DNA from: Pseudomonadota bacterium
Lineage (GTDB): Bacteria > Myxococcota_A > UBA796 > SXON01
Reading direction: 5' to 3'
Length of the DNA: 57,461 bases
Assembly (NCBI GenBank): GCA_005778355.1
Contig: SXON01000043.1
Location: 1-57,461, forward strand
Positions 10,238-18,500 of the stretch are shown piece after piece. The notes below the pieces were generated by a model, which saw only the letters and a program-made list of their open reading frames with translations, was not told where the DNA came from and made no database searches. Numbering within the stretch: the stretch's first letter is position 1; every line of letters starts with the position of its first letter. The translations under genes were made by a program, and so were the position numbers.

Positions 10238-11248
10238 ATCGAGGCAGGGCACCCAGAAGATGGGCGCGCCCTCGGGTGCCTCGGGAATGGTCCAGTAGCC
10301 GCGGTTCACCACGTCGTAGGTGATGGTCTCGATGTGGTCGATGGGCGGCGTGGGGAGCGGCGTGAACGTGACCGCGTCGAGCTTGTCGACGCCGTCAGGA
10401 AGCGAAAACTCGAGCGACCCGGTGTAGGTGCGCAGTAAGAGTCGCGACCCGTCTGGCCAGAACGAGGCCCCGGTAGCGGCGTTTTGCGGGCCGGGGTCGT
10501 CCTCGGGGCCAGTCGGGATGTCGCCGAGCACCTCGGCCACCACGCCGTCCTGGTAGGCGGGCACCACGTACACCCCAGCCGTGTTGTCGGGGCGCTTGGT
10601 ATACAGGAAGAACCGGCCATCCGGGGCCACCGCCGCCGCCTCGCAGTTCTCCGGGGCCTCCGGGTAGCGAAAGTGGTAGGCGTCGGGAACCGCCGAGAGC
10701 GCCGTCGTCACCCCGTCGAGCACGGGCTCCTCGACGACGAGGAACGCGAGCTCTTCTCGCTCACCCGAGTTGTCGCCGGCGTCCACCACGACGAGGCAGG
10801 CGCTGTCGCCGCACGGCGCGAGGATCAGCTCCTCCCAGTCCACGTTCTCGTCCACCTCGAGCGTGAGCGTGGCGAGCGTGTTGCCCGCCACGTCGAGGGC
10901 CACGATGTCGGCGGGGTTGCCGTGATCCTCGAGCACCCAGAGCACGCCGGGGTTCTGGAACGACGCGACCAGTCCCGAGATCTCCTCGAGCGCCACGTCG
11001 ACGACGGTGCCTGTCTGCGCCGGCTCGCCCCAGCTCGTGCAGGCGGGTCCGGCTTCGGGCCATTCCACGACGCTCGTGCCGGTATCGGCCGTGTCGCCGG
11101 TGTCGTCAACCCCCGAGTCGACGGCGCTGTCCTGGGACGAGTCGCCCGTCTCGCCGCCGCTGTCGAGTTCCGCTGCGGAGTCGACCCCCGAGTCCGGCGC
11201 GCTCGTGACCACCTCGGTGACAGTGTGACAGGCGAGCAACACGAGCAT
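10235..11248 (-). CDS. Secreted lipoprotein, possible beta-propeller
   Basis: A 337-residue lipoprotein with a very short signal (MLVLLAC, Cys at 7) followed by a Ser/Asp/Thr-rich linker (about residues 15-60). The mature domain has repeated beta segments such as ISGLVASFQNPGVLWVLEDH, ADIVALDVAGNTLATLTLE, AAVAPDGRFFLYTKR and SFWPDGSRLLLRTY. The last two resemble WD40-like or NHL blades. I do not recognise a specific family. It ends 9 nt before the MopE-like lipoprotein on the same strand, so the two probably form an operon. TATGAT lies six nucleotides before the ATG. Confidence 0.75.
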   Translation of the reverse strand: MLVLLACHTVTEVVTSAPDSGVDSAAELDSGGETGDSSQDSAVDSGVDDTGDTADTGTSVVEWPEAGPACTSWGEPAQTGTVVDVALEEISGLVASFQNPGVLWVLEDHGNPADIVALDVAGNTLATLTLEVDENVDWEELILAPCGDSACLVVVDAGDNSGEREELAFLVVEEPVLDGVTTALSAVPDAYHFRYPEAPENCEAAAVAPDGRFFLYTKRPDNTAGVYVVPAYQDGVVAEVLGDIPTGPEDDPGPQNAATGASFWPDGSRLLLRTYTGSLEFSLPDGVDKLDAVTFTPLPTPPIDHIETITYDVVNRGYWTIPEAPEGAPIFWVPCLD

Positions 11249-11254
11249 CGCTGC

Positions 11255-11260
11255 ATCATA
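11255..11260 (-). promoter_or_regulatory. Putative leaderless -10 box (TATGAT)
   Basis: On the minus strand TATGAT, one base from the TATAAT consensus, is followed by 6 nt (GCAGCG) and then the ATG at 11248. That would place the transcript start at or within 1-2 nt of the start codon. Confidence 0.5.
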
Positions 11261-11285
11261 GCTGCCCCGCGCGGCGCCGTCGGGG

Positions 11286-11291
11286 TAGGCT
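11286..11291 (+). promoter_or_regulatory. Putative leaderless -10 box for pyrE (TAGGCT)
   Basis: TAGGCT is followed by 7 nt and the ATG at 11299. There is no Shine-Dalgarno in the spacer GGCGACG. Confidence 0.4.
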
Positions 11292-11298
11292 GGCGACG

Positions 11299-11838
11299 AT
11301 GCAGAACCGTCTCGTTGCCCTCCTCCGCGAGAAGTCCTATCGTCGCATGAAGGTGGTGCTCGCCAGCGGTCGCGAGTCCGACTTCTACGTCGACGCGCGG
11401 CAAACGACGCTCCACGCCGAGGGCAGCTGGATCATCGGCTCGCTCATCTGCGACCGGCTCCTCCCCGAGGTCGAGGGGGCCGGCGGCCTGACGATGGGCG
11501 CCGACCCCATCGCCAGCGCGGTGGCCACGGTGTCCTGGTACCGGCAGCGGCCGATTCACGCCTTCATCGTGCGCAAGGAGCCAAAGGCCCACGGCACGCA
11601 GGCCTGGGTGGAAGGGCGGAGCAACCTCGGGCCCGGCGCGCCGGTGGCCATCGTGGAAGACACCACCACCACCGGAGGCTCCCTGCTCAAGGCCATCGAT
11701 CGCGCCCAGCTGGACGGCTTGCGCGTGGTGCAGTGTTTCACCGTGGTGGATCGCGAGGAAGGCGCGGCCGAGGCGCTCGCCGCCCGCGGCTACACGCTCG
11801 AGGCGCTGGTGCGCCGTCGCGACCTGGAGGCCGCGTGA
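11299..11838 (+). CDS. pyrE: Orotate phosphoribosyltransferase
   Basis: A 179-residue cytoplasmic enzyme that joins orotate and PRPP to make OMP in pyrimidine synthesis. The PRPP-binding loop is VAIVEDTTTTGGS (about residues 115-127). The N-terminal signature SGRESDFYVDARQTTL contains the FYxD motif of OPRTs. The flexible-loop region RKEPKAHGTQAWVEG carries the catalytic Lys/His cluster, matching the family's RKExKxHG. Length is slightly below the usual 200-215 residues. It heads an operon of four genes with overlapping stops and starts: its TGA overlaps the next gene's GTG (GTGA). Confidence 0.93.
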   Translation: MQNRLVALLREKSYRRMKVVLASGRESDFYVDARQTTLHAEGSWIIGSLICDRLLPEVEGAGGLTMGADPIASAVATVSWYRQRPIHAFIVRKEPKAHGTQAWVEGRSNLGPGAPVAIVEDTTTTGGSLLKAIDRAQLDGLRVVQCFTVVDREEGAAEALAARGYTLEALVRRRDLEAA

Positions 11839-12338
11839 TCCTCTCGCTCGCCCTTGCCCTCGCGAATGACAGTCGCGACTACACCCGCGCCATCGCCGCC
11901 GCCACCGAGGAGGCGCGGGTGTACGACGGATGGTACACGGCGCTCCTGGTACGGGCCACGCGGGTGGACGGCGCGCTCCGCGCCACCCAGGCCGAGCACG
12001 TCGCCGCCATCACGGGACAAGGCCCGGCCGAGGCCGAGGGCACCGATCTCGTGCTGGCCGTCTCGGGGCAGTTCAAGGACGAGCTCCGCTTCGCGGGCGA
12101 CGGCAGCACCCCGTGGACGGCGCGCGTGTCGGCGGGCGGCTCACCCTGTCGCGACATCGAGGTGGTCACCCGGAAGAAGCCCTCCACGCTCGACGAGGCC
12201 CTGTACCCCCACCTCACCAGCTGGGACCAGCTCGTGGTGCTCCACCTCGAACCCAGCGCCTGCGACGGGCGCGAGCCCGATGGGCTCTTGCTCACAAGCG
12301 CCCGCGGGCGCGCGGAGCTACGGTGGGCGGCGCCATGA
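11835..12338 (+). CDS. Hypothetical exported protein in the pyrE operon
   Basis: GTG at 11835 overlaps the pyrE stop (GTGA) and is the natural start. The 167-residue product begins MILSLALALANDSRDYTRAI, which looks like a short signal peptide without a basic N-region (cleavage near ALA). The rest has DGWYTALLVRATRVDGALR, a stretch with LAVSGQFKDELRF, and one Cys pair (SPCRDIEV, PSACDGRE) that could form a disulfide. I do not recognise a family. The preserved reading frame and the 4-nt overlaps at both ends support a real, co-translated gene. Confidence 0.7.
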   Translation: MILSLALALANDSRDYTRAIAAATEEARVYDGWYTALLVRATRVDGALRATQAEHVAAITGQGPAEAEGTDLVLAVSGQFKDELRFAGDGSTPWTARVSAGGSPCRDIEVVTRKKPSTLDEALYPHLTSWDQLVVLHLEPSACDGREPDGLLLTSARGRAELRWAAP

Positions 12339-13735
12339 ACGCGCCTGATTTCGCCCAGCGACGCCGCCAGCTCTGCGAGCGGGTCGGCGCCCCCGTCCTC
12401 CTCGGCAACAACGCCACCCGCGCGCGCAACCTGCCGATGAACTCGGTGCCCTTCCGCGCCGACAGTAGCTTCCTCTACTTCACCGGCTGCACCGAGCCCG
12501 GCGCCTACGCGCTCATCGTCGACGGCCAGTGCACGCTATTCTTGCATCCCCCCGAGCCCGGCGACGAGCTGTGGCACGGCGAGGTGGAGAGCCTCGAGTC
12601 GCGGCGGCAACGCCACGACGTGCACGCGGTGAAGGCCCTGGCTGAGCTCGACGCGGCCTGCGAGGCCTTCCGGGGGCGCCTCTTGTCGCTCGCCGTGCCC
12701 GATCTCGCAGTGAACCAGCGGCTCGGTGGCCTCACGGGCAAGCCGCTCGCCTACACCGGATCGCCCGGTCCCGAGCCGCTGGTCGACGCGGTCATCCAGT
12801 TGCGTCGCAGTCGCGACGCATGGGAGCTCGGCGAGATGCGCGAGGCGGCGCGGATCGCCTCGGTAGCCCACCGTGCCGCCATGCGCGCCACGCGGGTGGG
12901 CGGGCACGAGCGCGAGGTGGCCGCGCTCTTCGACGCGGTGGTCGCCGCGCAAGGGGCCACCACCTCGTACCACTCCATCGTCACCGTGCGTGGCGAGATC
13001 CTCCACAACCCCGACTACAAGAACCCGCTGCGCGAGGGCGACCTCTTGTTGCTCGACGGCGGCGCGGAGACCTCGAGCGGCTACGCCAGCGACGTCACCC
13101 GCACCTGGCCGGTCAACGGCACCTTCACGTCGCGACAGCGCGACATGTACCAGCTGTGCCTCGAGGCCAACGAGCACTGCATCCCGATGTGCACGGCCGG
13201 CCAGCGCTACGCCGACATCCACTGGGCGGCCACGCGCTACCTCGCGAGCGGCCTGCGCGACCTCGGCCTGCTCCGCGGCGAGGTCGACACGCTGGTGGAG
13301 AGCGGCGCCGTCGGTGTCTTCTTCCCCCACGGCGTGGGGCACCTCATCGGCCTCGACGTGCACGACCTCGAGAACTTCGGCGATCGTCCTGCCTATGCCC
13401 AGGGCCGGTCGCGACCGAAGCAGTTCGGCGCGCGATTCTTGCGCCTCGACCTCGACCTGCAAGCCGACGTGGTGGTCACCATCGAGCCCGGCATCTACTT
13501 CGTGCCGGCCATCCTCCACGACGCCTCGCTCCGCGCCGAGTTCGCGGGCATGGTCGACTTCACCGCGGCGGAGGCCTGGCTGGGCTTCGGCGGCATCCGC
13601 GTAGAAGACGACGTGCGCGTGCGCGCGGCCGGCGAGGCGCCCGAGGTGCTCACCGCCGACATCCCCAAGTCCATCGCCGATATCGAGGCGCTGGTGGGCT
13701 CCGGCCCCTCGGCCCGGGAGAGGTTGTCGCCATGA
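12335..13735 (+). CDS. pepP: Xaa-Pro aminopeptidase (M24B family)
   Basis: A 466-residue metallopeptidase that removes N-terminal residues preceding proline. The N-terminal AMP_N domain (FAQRRRQLCERVGAPVLLGN, SSFLYFTGCTEPGAYALI) is followed by the pita-bread fold. All five metal ligands are visible: Asp in LLLLDGGAE, Asp in ASDVTRTWP, His in HGVGHLIGLDVHD, Glu in VTIEPGIYF and Glu in GGIRVEDDVRV. It is cytoplasmic. Its ATG overlaps the previous stop by 4 nt and its TGA overlaps the following ATG. Length and motif order fit Escherichia coli PepP (about 440 residues). Confidence 0.92.
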   Translation: MNAPDFAQRRRQLCERVGAPVLLGNNATRARNLPMNSVPFRADSSFLYFTGCTEPGAYALIVDGQCTLFLHPPEPGDELWHGEVESLESRRQRHDVHAVKALAELDAACEAFRGRLLSLAVPDLAVNQRLGGLTGKPLAYTGSPGPEPLVDAVIQLRRSRDAWELGEMREAARIASVAHRAAMRATRVGGHEREVAALFDAVVAAQGATTSYHSIVTVRGEILHNPDYKNPLREGDLLLLDGGAETSSGYASDVTRTWPVNGTFTSRQRDMYQLCLEANEHCIPMCTAGQRYADIHWAATRYLASGLRDLGLLRGEVDTLVESGAVGVFFPHGVGHLIGLDVHDLENFGDRPAYAQGRSRPKQFGARFLRLDLDLQADVVVTIEPGIYFVPAILHDASLRAEFAGMVDFTAAEAWLGFGGIRVEDDVRVRAAGEAPEVLTADIPKSIADIEALVGSGPSARERLSP

Positions 13736-14874
13736 TGCTCATCGTCGCGACCGCGTTCGCGCTCACTCTCGACGAGACGGTGCAGCGCGCCGCCGAGGTG
13801 GATCCAGGCGCGGTGGTGGCCACGCTCACGTGGAAACAGACCCAGCTCGACGCGGCTGAGCGCTGGGCCAACATCCTCGCCACCGCCCAGCTCGCCTGGC
13901 AGTCGAGCAGCCAGGGCGGGGTGACGACGGAAACCTCTGGCTTCACCCTCAGCTCCGACGCGCTCAACCCGCAGGCCTACTTCGACGCCGCGGAGCAGTC
14001 GGCGCAGGCTCGTTCGGCTCGCTACTCGGCCGACGCCACCACGCTCGACGCGCAGTACGCCTCGGCGGTGCTCTACCACTCGGTGCTTGCCGCCGAGGCG
14101 GCGCTCCTGGCCGCGCAGCAGGGCGAGGAGGTGGCACAGGCCACGCTCGCCGCCGTGAAGGCGAGGGTCGTGGCCGGGCTCGACAGCGAGCTGGTGGGCC
14201 GTGCCGCCGAGGCCGCCGCGCTCCTCGCCCGTGCCGACCGCGCCAGCGCCGACGCGCTCGTGCGCGTGTCGCGACTACAGCTCGCCCGAGCCCTCTCCCT
14301 CCCCGTCGACGAGCTCGGCGCGCTTGCCGAGCCATCCACCGCCGCGCTCCCTGGCGACGGGATGGCCTCGCCCTACCTCGACGCCGCGCGCGAGAACCTC
14401 GCGGCGGCGCGCTGGGAGCACGGGCAAGACATCGCGGGGCTCCTGCCTGCCGGTTCGATCTCCACGTCCACGGCGCTCGACCCGGTGGACTGGCGGGTCA
14501 CCGTGGGTGCCACGTGGACCTTCGACGGTCTGGCCGGCCCGTTCATCCGCGAGCGCAACAGCGCCCTGGCCGTGAAGATCGCCGAGACCGAGCTCGACGC
14601 CGCCGGTCGCGACCTCGACCTCGCCGTGGCCACCGCCCGCGCCCAGTCGCGTGCCGCCCACGACGTGGCCGAGGCGGCCCGCGCCCGCGAGGCTCTCGCC
14701 GCCGAGTCACTCAAGGTCGGGCAGCTCCGCCTCCAGGCGGGCCTCGCGTCTACCCTGGAAGTGCTGCTGCTCCAGGACACGCTCGCCGACGCCCGCGCCG
14801 ACCGCGTGGCGAGCGAGCTCGGCGAGCAGGTGGCAATCCTCGAGGCACGGCGGGCCGCGGGGGAGCGGTGGTAG
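13732..14874 (+). CDS. TolC-family outer-membrane efflux protein
   Basis: A 380-residue protein with signal-like N-terminus MMLIVATAFALT and two long helical hairpin segments rich in Ala/Glu/Arg (for example AVLYHSVLAAEAALLAAQQG and LKVGQLRLQAGLASTLEVLL). The motif LRLQAGLAS..EVLLLQDTL matches the C-terminal repeat of TolC-type outer-membrane efflux proteins (OEP family). GGGAGAGG at 13716-13723 is a good Shine-Dalgarno for ATG 13732 or 13735. The protein is shorter than typical TolC (about 440-490 residues). No inner-membrane pump or periplasmic adaptor gene is beside it, so its partner is unknown. It is the last gene of the pyrE operon. Confidence 0.82.
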   Translation: MMLIVATAFALTLDETVQRAAEVDPGAVVATLTWKQTQLDAAERWANILATAQLAWQSSSQGGVTTETSGFTLSSDALNPQAYFDAAEQSAQARSARYSADATTLDAQYASAVLYHSVLAAEAALLAAQQGEEVAQATLAAVKARVVAGLDSELVGRAAEAAALLARADRASADALVRVSRLQLARALSLPVDELGALAEPSTAALPGDGMASPYLDAARENLAAARWEHGQDIAGLLPAGSISTSTALDPVDWRVTVGATWTFDGLAGPFIRERNSALAVKIAETELDAAGRDLDLAVATARAQSRAAHDVAEAARAREALAAESLKVGQLRLQAGLASTLEVLLLQDTLADARADRVASELGEQVAILEARRAAGERW

Positions 14875-14887
14875 GCGCCAAGCTGGC

Positions 14888-15157
14888 TTATCGCGGTGGA
14901 TCAAAGTCACGGCAGTAGCCCGCCAAGATGCAGCCCGTGGGCACGCCCCACTTCTCTGGGCAATCAGCATCGGTCTCGCACGGGACAGTGCAGATCCCGT
15001 AGGCGCAGTCAAGGCCCGTCGCGCAGGCGTCTCCGCCCTGGCCGGTGTCCTCGCATGCCTGCAGATAGCCGTCCGGCGCGGGCGGGCGGCACCCGACCAG
15101 CAAACCTGCCAACAACCAGCACGGCCACCGCACCCCGCGAACGCGTGTTCTAGTCAC
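14888..15157 (-). CDS. Small Cys-rich lipoprotein
   Basis: An 89-residue lipoprotein with a normal-length signal: basic start MTRTRVRGVR, a hydrophobic stretch, and lipobox LLVGC (Cys at about 23). The mature part, about 65 residues, holds eight further cysteines (ACEDTG, DACATGLDCAYGICTVPCE, DADCPEKWG, GCILAGYCRDF). This resembles small disulfide-rich domains common in myxobacterial surface proteins. Its start overlaps the end of the HEWSH gene upstream by 8 nt, so both are probably one transcript. The function is unknown. Confidence 0.7.
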   Translation of the reverse strand: MTRTRVRGVRWPCWLLAGLLVGCRPPAPDGYLQACEDTGQGGDACATGLDCAYGICTVPCETDADCPEKWGVPTGCILAGYCRDFDPPR

Positions 15158-16253
15158 CGAAGCTCGCCCTGCCTGAGTTGTTGCCGTTACTGGCGCACCG
15201 CGAAGGAAAGGTCCAAGCGGTGTCCACCTGGTGTCGGTAGGCCCACAACGAGTGATGCTCCCCTGCGAACACCGCTCCGCCGCAGTCGTCTTCGCTCGGC
15301 AACCGATTTGTACTCGATTTCAACCAATGTTCGCCGGCGTCGAAGTCGAATCGATCGCGCTGTGCCCACGACTCGTCCAATGGTCGGGCGTTCGAGCTCG
15401 TGTTCACCAAATCGAAAAGCAGGCTGAGCGGCAGGGCCTGAATCCCTGTCAGACGGTGAACGAACGCCCACTCCAGGTTGTAGTGGCAACACCGGAGGCG
15501 GCCGTCACTGCCGATATCCACACCCGCGCATTCCGCCCAGGTGTAGGGAATGCCGGTTGTATGAGACCACTCGTGCACCAGGAAGCCAGCCAGCTGGACA
15601 ATTTCGGCGAGCCCGGCTCGGGCGCAACACATCGAGAGCAAGGCCGTCGCCAGCGAATCCTCGGCCAAGCCCTGCTTCAAGTAGTCGTAAAGGCGAATCC
15701 CCCACCAGAAGTAATAGTCGGCGATAGCGGCGTAAAGCTGGACAACGTCGCTGAGCGTCGTAAGGCCAGCGGTGATCGTGAGCCCAATCCACGGGTCGCC
15801 CTGCCCAGCGCCGCGGGTCGCGCTGAGGTACCCCCCCTTGCCCGTGGACAAGCTATCCGCGCTCCAGTCGTGGTGGTGGGCAAGTTCGACTCGCCACGAG
15901 TTCTTGTCGATGGCGGAGCGGAAGGCGTCCTTGTCTACGCGGCAGGGCTCCGAGAACGTCGGGAGCGACTCCATCGCGTTCGCGTACGCGTACACCGTCG
16001 CGACGGCATAACGAAGGGCCCGCCACAAGAAGCCCTGCGAGTCGTTCCAGTACAGGCCCGGGGCCCGCCAGTTCGCCACCACGGCTGAGTCCCACGAAGA
16101 CTCGACATTCACCGCCCGGCCGGCGGCAGTCCACAACTCATCGCCGTGCCCGATGGCCCGGCTCGGCGCCATCGGCTCGTCACTGTTCGGGTACGTGTGC
16201 GTGCGCTCCGGGACGGCGCCGGAACGGAGGATGAAGGGCGGACGTTGGCTCAT
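15150..16253 (-). CDS. Unknown protein with a HEWSH zinc-peptidase-like motif
   Basis: A 367-residue protein without signal peptide or clear membrane segment. It contains VHEWSHTTG at about residues 227-235, matching the HExxH core of zinc metallopeptidases, followed 11 residues later by AECAG, which could give a third ligand. A HHHDWS segment lies upstream at about 126. I do not recognise a family. The base composition is visibly less GC-rich than its neighbours and codon use is more mixed, which suggests horizontal acquisition. On its own strand TAGCTT lies six nucleotides before the ATG. It probably forms an operon with the Cys-rich lipoprotein gene that follows. Confidence 0.65.
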   Translation of the reverse strand: MSQRPPFILRSGAVPERTHTYPNSDEPMAPSRAIGHGDELWTAAGRAVNVESSWDSAVVANWRAPGLYWNDSQGFLWRALRYAVATVYAYANAMESLPTFSEPCRVDKDAFRSAIDKNSWRVELAHHHDWSADSLSTGKGGYLSATRGAGQGDPWIGLTITAGLTTLSDVVQLYAAIADYYFWWGIRLYDYLKQGLAEDSLATALLSMCCARAGLAEIVQLAGFLVHEWSHTTGIPYTWAECAGVDIGSDGRLRCCHYNLEWAFVHRLTGIQALPLSLLFDLVNTSSNARPLDESWAQRDRFDFDAGEHWLKSSTNRLPSEDDCGGAVFAGEHHSLWAYRHQVDTAWTFPSRCASNGNNSGRASFGD

Positions 16254-16259
16254 CGGCGG

Positions 16260-16265
16260 AAGCTA
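16260..16265 (-). promoter_or_regulatory. Putative leaderless -10 box (TAGCTT)
   Basis: On the minus strand TAGCTT is followed by exactly 6 nt (CCGCCG) and the ATG at 16253. No ribosome-binding site is visible. Confidence 0.4.
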
Positions 16266-16288
16266 TCGCCCGCCTCCCCGCCGTCACC

Positions 16289-17881
16289 TCACCACCGCCG
16301 GCGCACCACGGTGTCGCGCACCCAGCGCGGGTCCTGCGCCGCGTAGTCGAGCGAGTAGTGGAGCCCTCGGCTCTCTTTCCTACGCACGGCACTCTCCACC
16401 ACCAGCGAGGCCACGTCGGCAAGGTTGCGCAGCTCCAGGAGCGGCGAAGTGAGCTTGAAATCCCAGTAGTAGTCGCGGACCTCGTCTTGCACCAGCTCGA
16501 TGCGGGCCCGGGCGCGGAACAGGCGCTTGCTCGTGCGCACGATGCCCACGTAGTTCCACATGAAGCGGCGGATCTCGTCCCAGGTCTGGGTGATCACCAC
16601 CTGCTCGTCGCTGTCGACGGCCCGCCCTGGATCCCACTCGGGGATGGCGCTCCGCGAGGGCGACTCGCCCAATCGCGACACGGCCGCCCGCACCGCGTGG
16701 TCGGCAAACACCACCGCCTCCAGGAGCGAGTTGCTGGCGAGACGATTGGCCCCGTGAAGCCCCGTGCAGGCACACTCCCCGAGGGCAAACAGGTTGTGCA
16801 CGCTCGACTCCCCCTCGAGGTCGGTCTGCACGCCCCCGCAGAAGTAGTGCGCGGCCGGCACCACGGGGATGGGCGCCACGGCCATGTCGATGCCCAGCTC
16901 CAGGCAACGCTTGTCGATGTTGGGGAACTTGGCCTCGATGGTGGCTCGGTCGAGGTGAGTCATGTCGAGGTACACGCAGTCGTCGCCGCGCCGCTTGAGC
17001 TCCGCGTCGATCGCGCGGGCCACGATGTCGCGCGGCGCCAGCTCCTTCCGCGGGTCGTAGCGGGCCATGAAGGCCTCGCCGTTCGACAGGCGCAGCACGC
17101 CACCCTCCCCACGCAGCACCTCCGACACGAGGAAACTCTTCGCGTGAGGATGGAACAGGATCGTCGGGTGGAACTGGACGAACTCCATGTTGGCGATGCA
17201 CGCCCCCGCGCGCCAGGCCATGGCGAGGCCATCGCCGCTCGCGACATCGGGGTTGCTCGTGTAGAGGTACACCTTGCCTGCGCCGCCGGTGCACAAGGCC
17301 ACCACCTTGGCGCTCTCCACCCGCACCTTGCCGGTTGCCACGTCGAGCACGTAGGCGCCGAGCACACGATCCGGCTCCACCGGCGCCCGCCCGTTACGAC
17401 GCGCCAGCGAGTTCTCGGTGACGAGGTCGACCGCGAGCTGGTGCTCCAGGAGCTCGATGTTCGGCTCCGCAGCCACCGCCGCGAGCAAGGCGCGGACGAT
17501 CTCGGCGCCGGTCAGGTCGTCGGCATGGAGGATTCTTCGCGCGGAGTGGCCACCCTCGCGATGCAGGCTGTAGGCGCCGTCCGTCTGCGAGAAGCGCACG
17601 CCGAGCTCGATGAGCTCGCGCACCCGTTCCGGCGCCTCGCGCACGGTCTGCTCCACCGCGTCGGGACGGCAGAGTCCCGCCCCGGCCACCAGCGTGTCGT
17701 TGACGTGGGCCTCGGCGCTGTCGTCGGCCGACCACACCGCCGCGATGCCGCCTTGTGCGTAGGCGGTGTTCGACTCGGCGCGCGTGGTCTTGCAGAGCAC
17801 CCGGACCCGGCCGTGGCGAGCGGCCTTCAAGGCGAAAAAGAGCCCGGCGAGCCCGGAGCCGATGACGAGGAAGTCGGCCAT
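16289..17881 (-). CDS. nadB: L-aspartate oxidase
   Basis: A 530-residue FAD flavoprotein that oxidises L-aspartate to iminoaspartate, the first step of de novo NAD synthesis. The ATG at 17881 starts directly at the FAD-binding Rossmann motif (ADFLVIGSGLAGLFFALKAA); the longer open frame upstream is not coding-like. Other family marks are TAYAQGGIAAVW, HSARRILHADDLTG, CTGGAGKVYLYTSNP, EFVQFHPT and CACTGLHGANRLASNSLLEA. The C-terminal helical domain keeps RRFMWNYVGIVRT. No nadA or nadC is nearby. It diverges from the Uma2 gene with a 43-nt gap. Confidence 0.95.
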   Translation of the reverse strand: MADFLVIGSGLAGLFFALKAARHGRVRVLCKTTRAESNTAYAQGGIAAVWSADDSAEAHVNDTLVAGAGLCRPDAVEQTVREAPERVRELIELGVRFSQTDGAYSLHREGGHSARRILHADDLTGAEIVRALLAAVAAEPNIELLEHQLAVDLVTENSLARRNGRAPVEPDRVLGAYVLDVATGKVRVESAKVVALCTGGAGKVYLYTSNPDVASGDGLAMAWRAGACIANMEFVQFHPTILFHPHAKSFLVSEVLRGEGGVLRLSNGEAFMARYDPRKELAPRDIVARAIDAELKRRGDDCVYLDMTHLDRATIEAKFPNIDKRCLELGIDMAVAPIPVVPAAHYFCGGVQTDLEGESSVHNLFALGECACTGLHGANRLASNSLLEAVVFADHAVRAAVSRLGESPSRSAIPEWDPGRAVDSDEQVVITQTWDEIRRFMWNYVGIVRTSKRLFRARARIELVQDEVRDYYWDFKLTSPLLELRNLADVASLVVESAVRRKESRGLHYSLDYAAQDPRWVRDTVVRRRW

Positions 17882-17912
17882 GGTCCGGCGGCGTCTATCG
17901 CGGCGCCTGGGG

Positions 17913-17918
17913 TACAGT
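17913..17918 (+). promoter_or_regulatory. Putative leaderless -10 box (TACAGT)
   Basis: TACAGT is followed by 6 nt (ACTCGG) and the ATG at 17925. There is no Shine-Dalgarno sequence in the spacer. Confidence 0.45.
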
Positions 17919-17924
17919 ACTCGG

Positions 17925-18497
17925 ATGGACCAGCGCCCACCCGCCACCCTTGCGGACCTGATGCGTGCTGAAGAGGAGGACCGCCGCGTTGAGCTGATTG
18001 ACGGCGACCTCCTGGAAAAGGAGGCCGCAGGATGGACACACTCGGGCGCGCATCTCAGCGTACCCGCGACGCTGGCCCCGTGGTTCCGTGGCCCCGGCGA
18101 CGGCACTCATCCAGGCGGATGGGTACTCCTGATGAGTTGCCACGTCCTAGCCCCCCACGGAAACGTCGTGATGCCCAACGTCAGCGGCTGGCGACGCGAG
18201 CGCGCGCCCACCACTGACGAGTTCCCCGTGACGATCACCCCCGACTGGATTTGCGAGGTGGTGTACTCCACGCACGCCCGTGATCTTGGCCGCAAGCGCG
18301 AGATCTACCACCAGATGGGCGTGCCCCACTACTGGGTGCTCGACCTCAAAGGCAATGTGCTCATGGTGTTCCGAAACACCGCCGACGGGTACCTGCACGT
18401 GCAGACGGCCGCCCCCGCCGACCGGGCACGGCTCGAGCCCTTCGACGCCGTCGAGCTCCCCGTGTGGGAGCTCTTCGGCCTCGAAGACCCGCCCTAG
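17925..18497 (+). CDS. Uma2-family (DUF820) PD-(D/E)xK-like protein
   Basis: A 190-residue protein with the Uma2 layout: RVELIDGDLLEKEAAGWTHS near the start, a conserved core, then WICEVVYSTHARDLGRKREI and YHQMGVPHYWVLDLKGN. Uma2 proteins have the restriction-endonuclease fold and are often multicopy in cyanobacteria and myxobacteria, with unknown cellular role. The usual PD of the core (P-D-x-x-G-W) reads PNVSGW here, so a catalytic Asp appears to be Asn and the nuclease activity may be lost. It is cytoplasmic. Confidence 0.85.
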   Translation: MDQRPPATLADLMRAEEEDRRVELIDGDLLEKEAAGWTHSGAHLSVPATLAPWFRGPGDGTHPGGWVLLMSCHVLAPHGNVVMPNVSGWRRERAPTTDEFPVTITPDWICEVVYSTHARDLGRKREIYHQMGVPHYWVLDLKGNVLMVFRNTADGYLHVQTAAPADRARLEPFDAVELPVWELFGLEDPP

Positions 18498-18500
18498 CCC

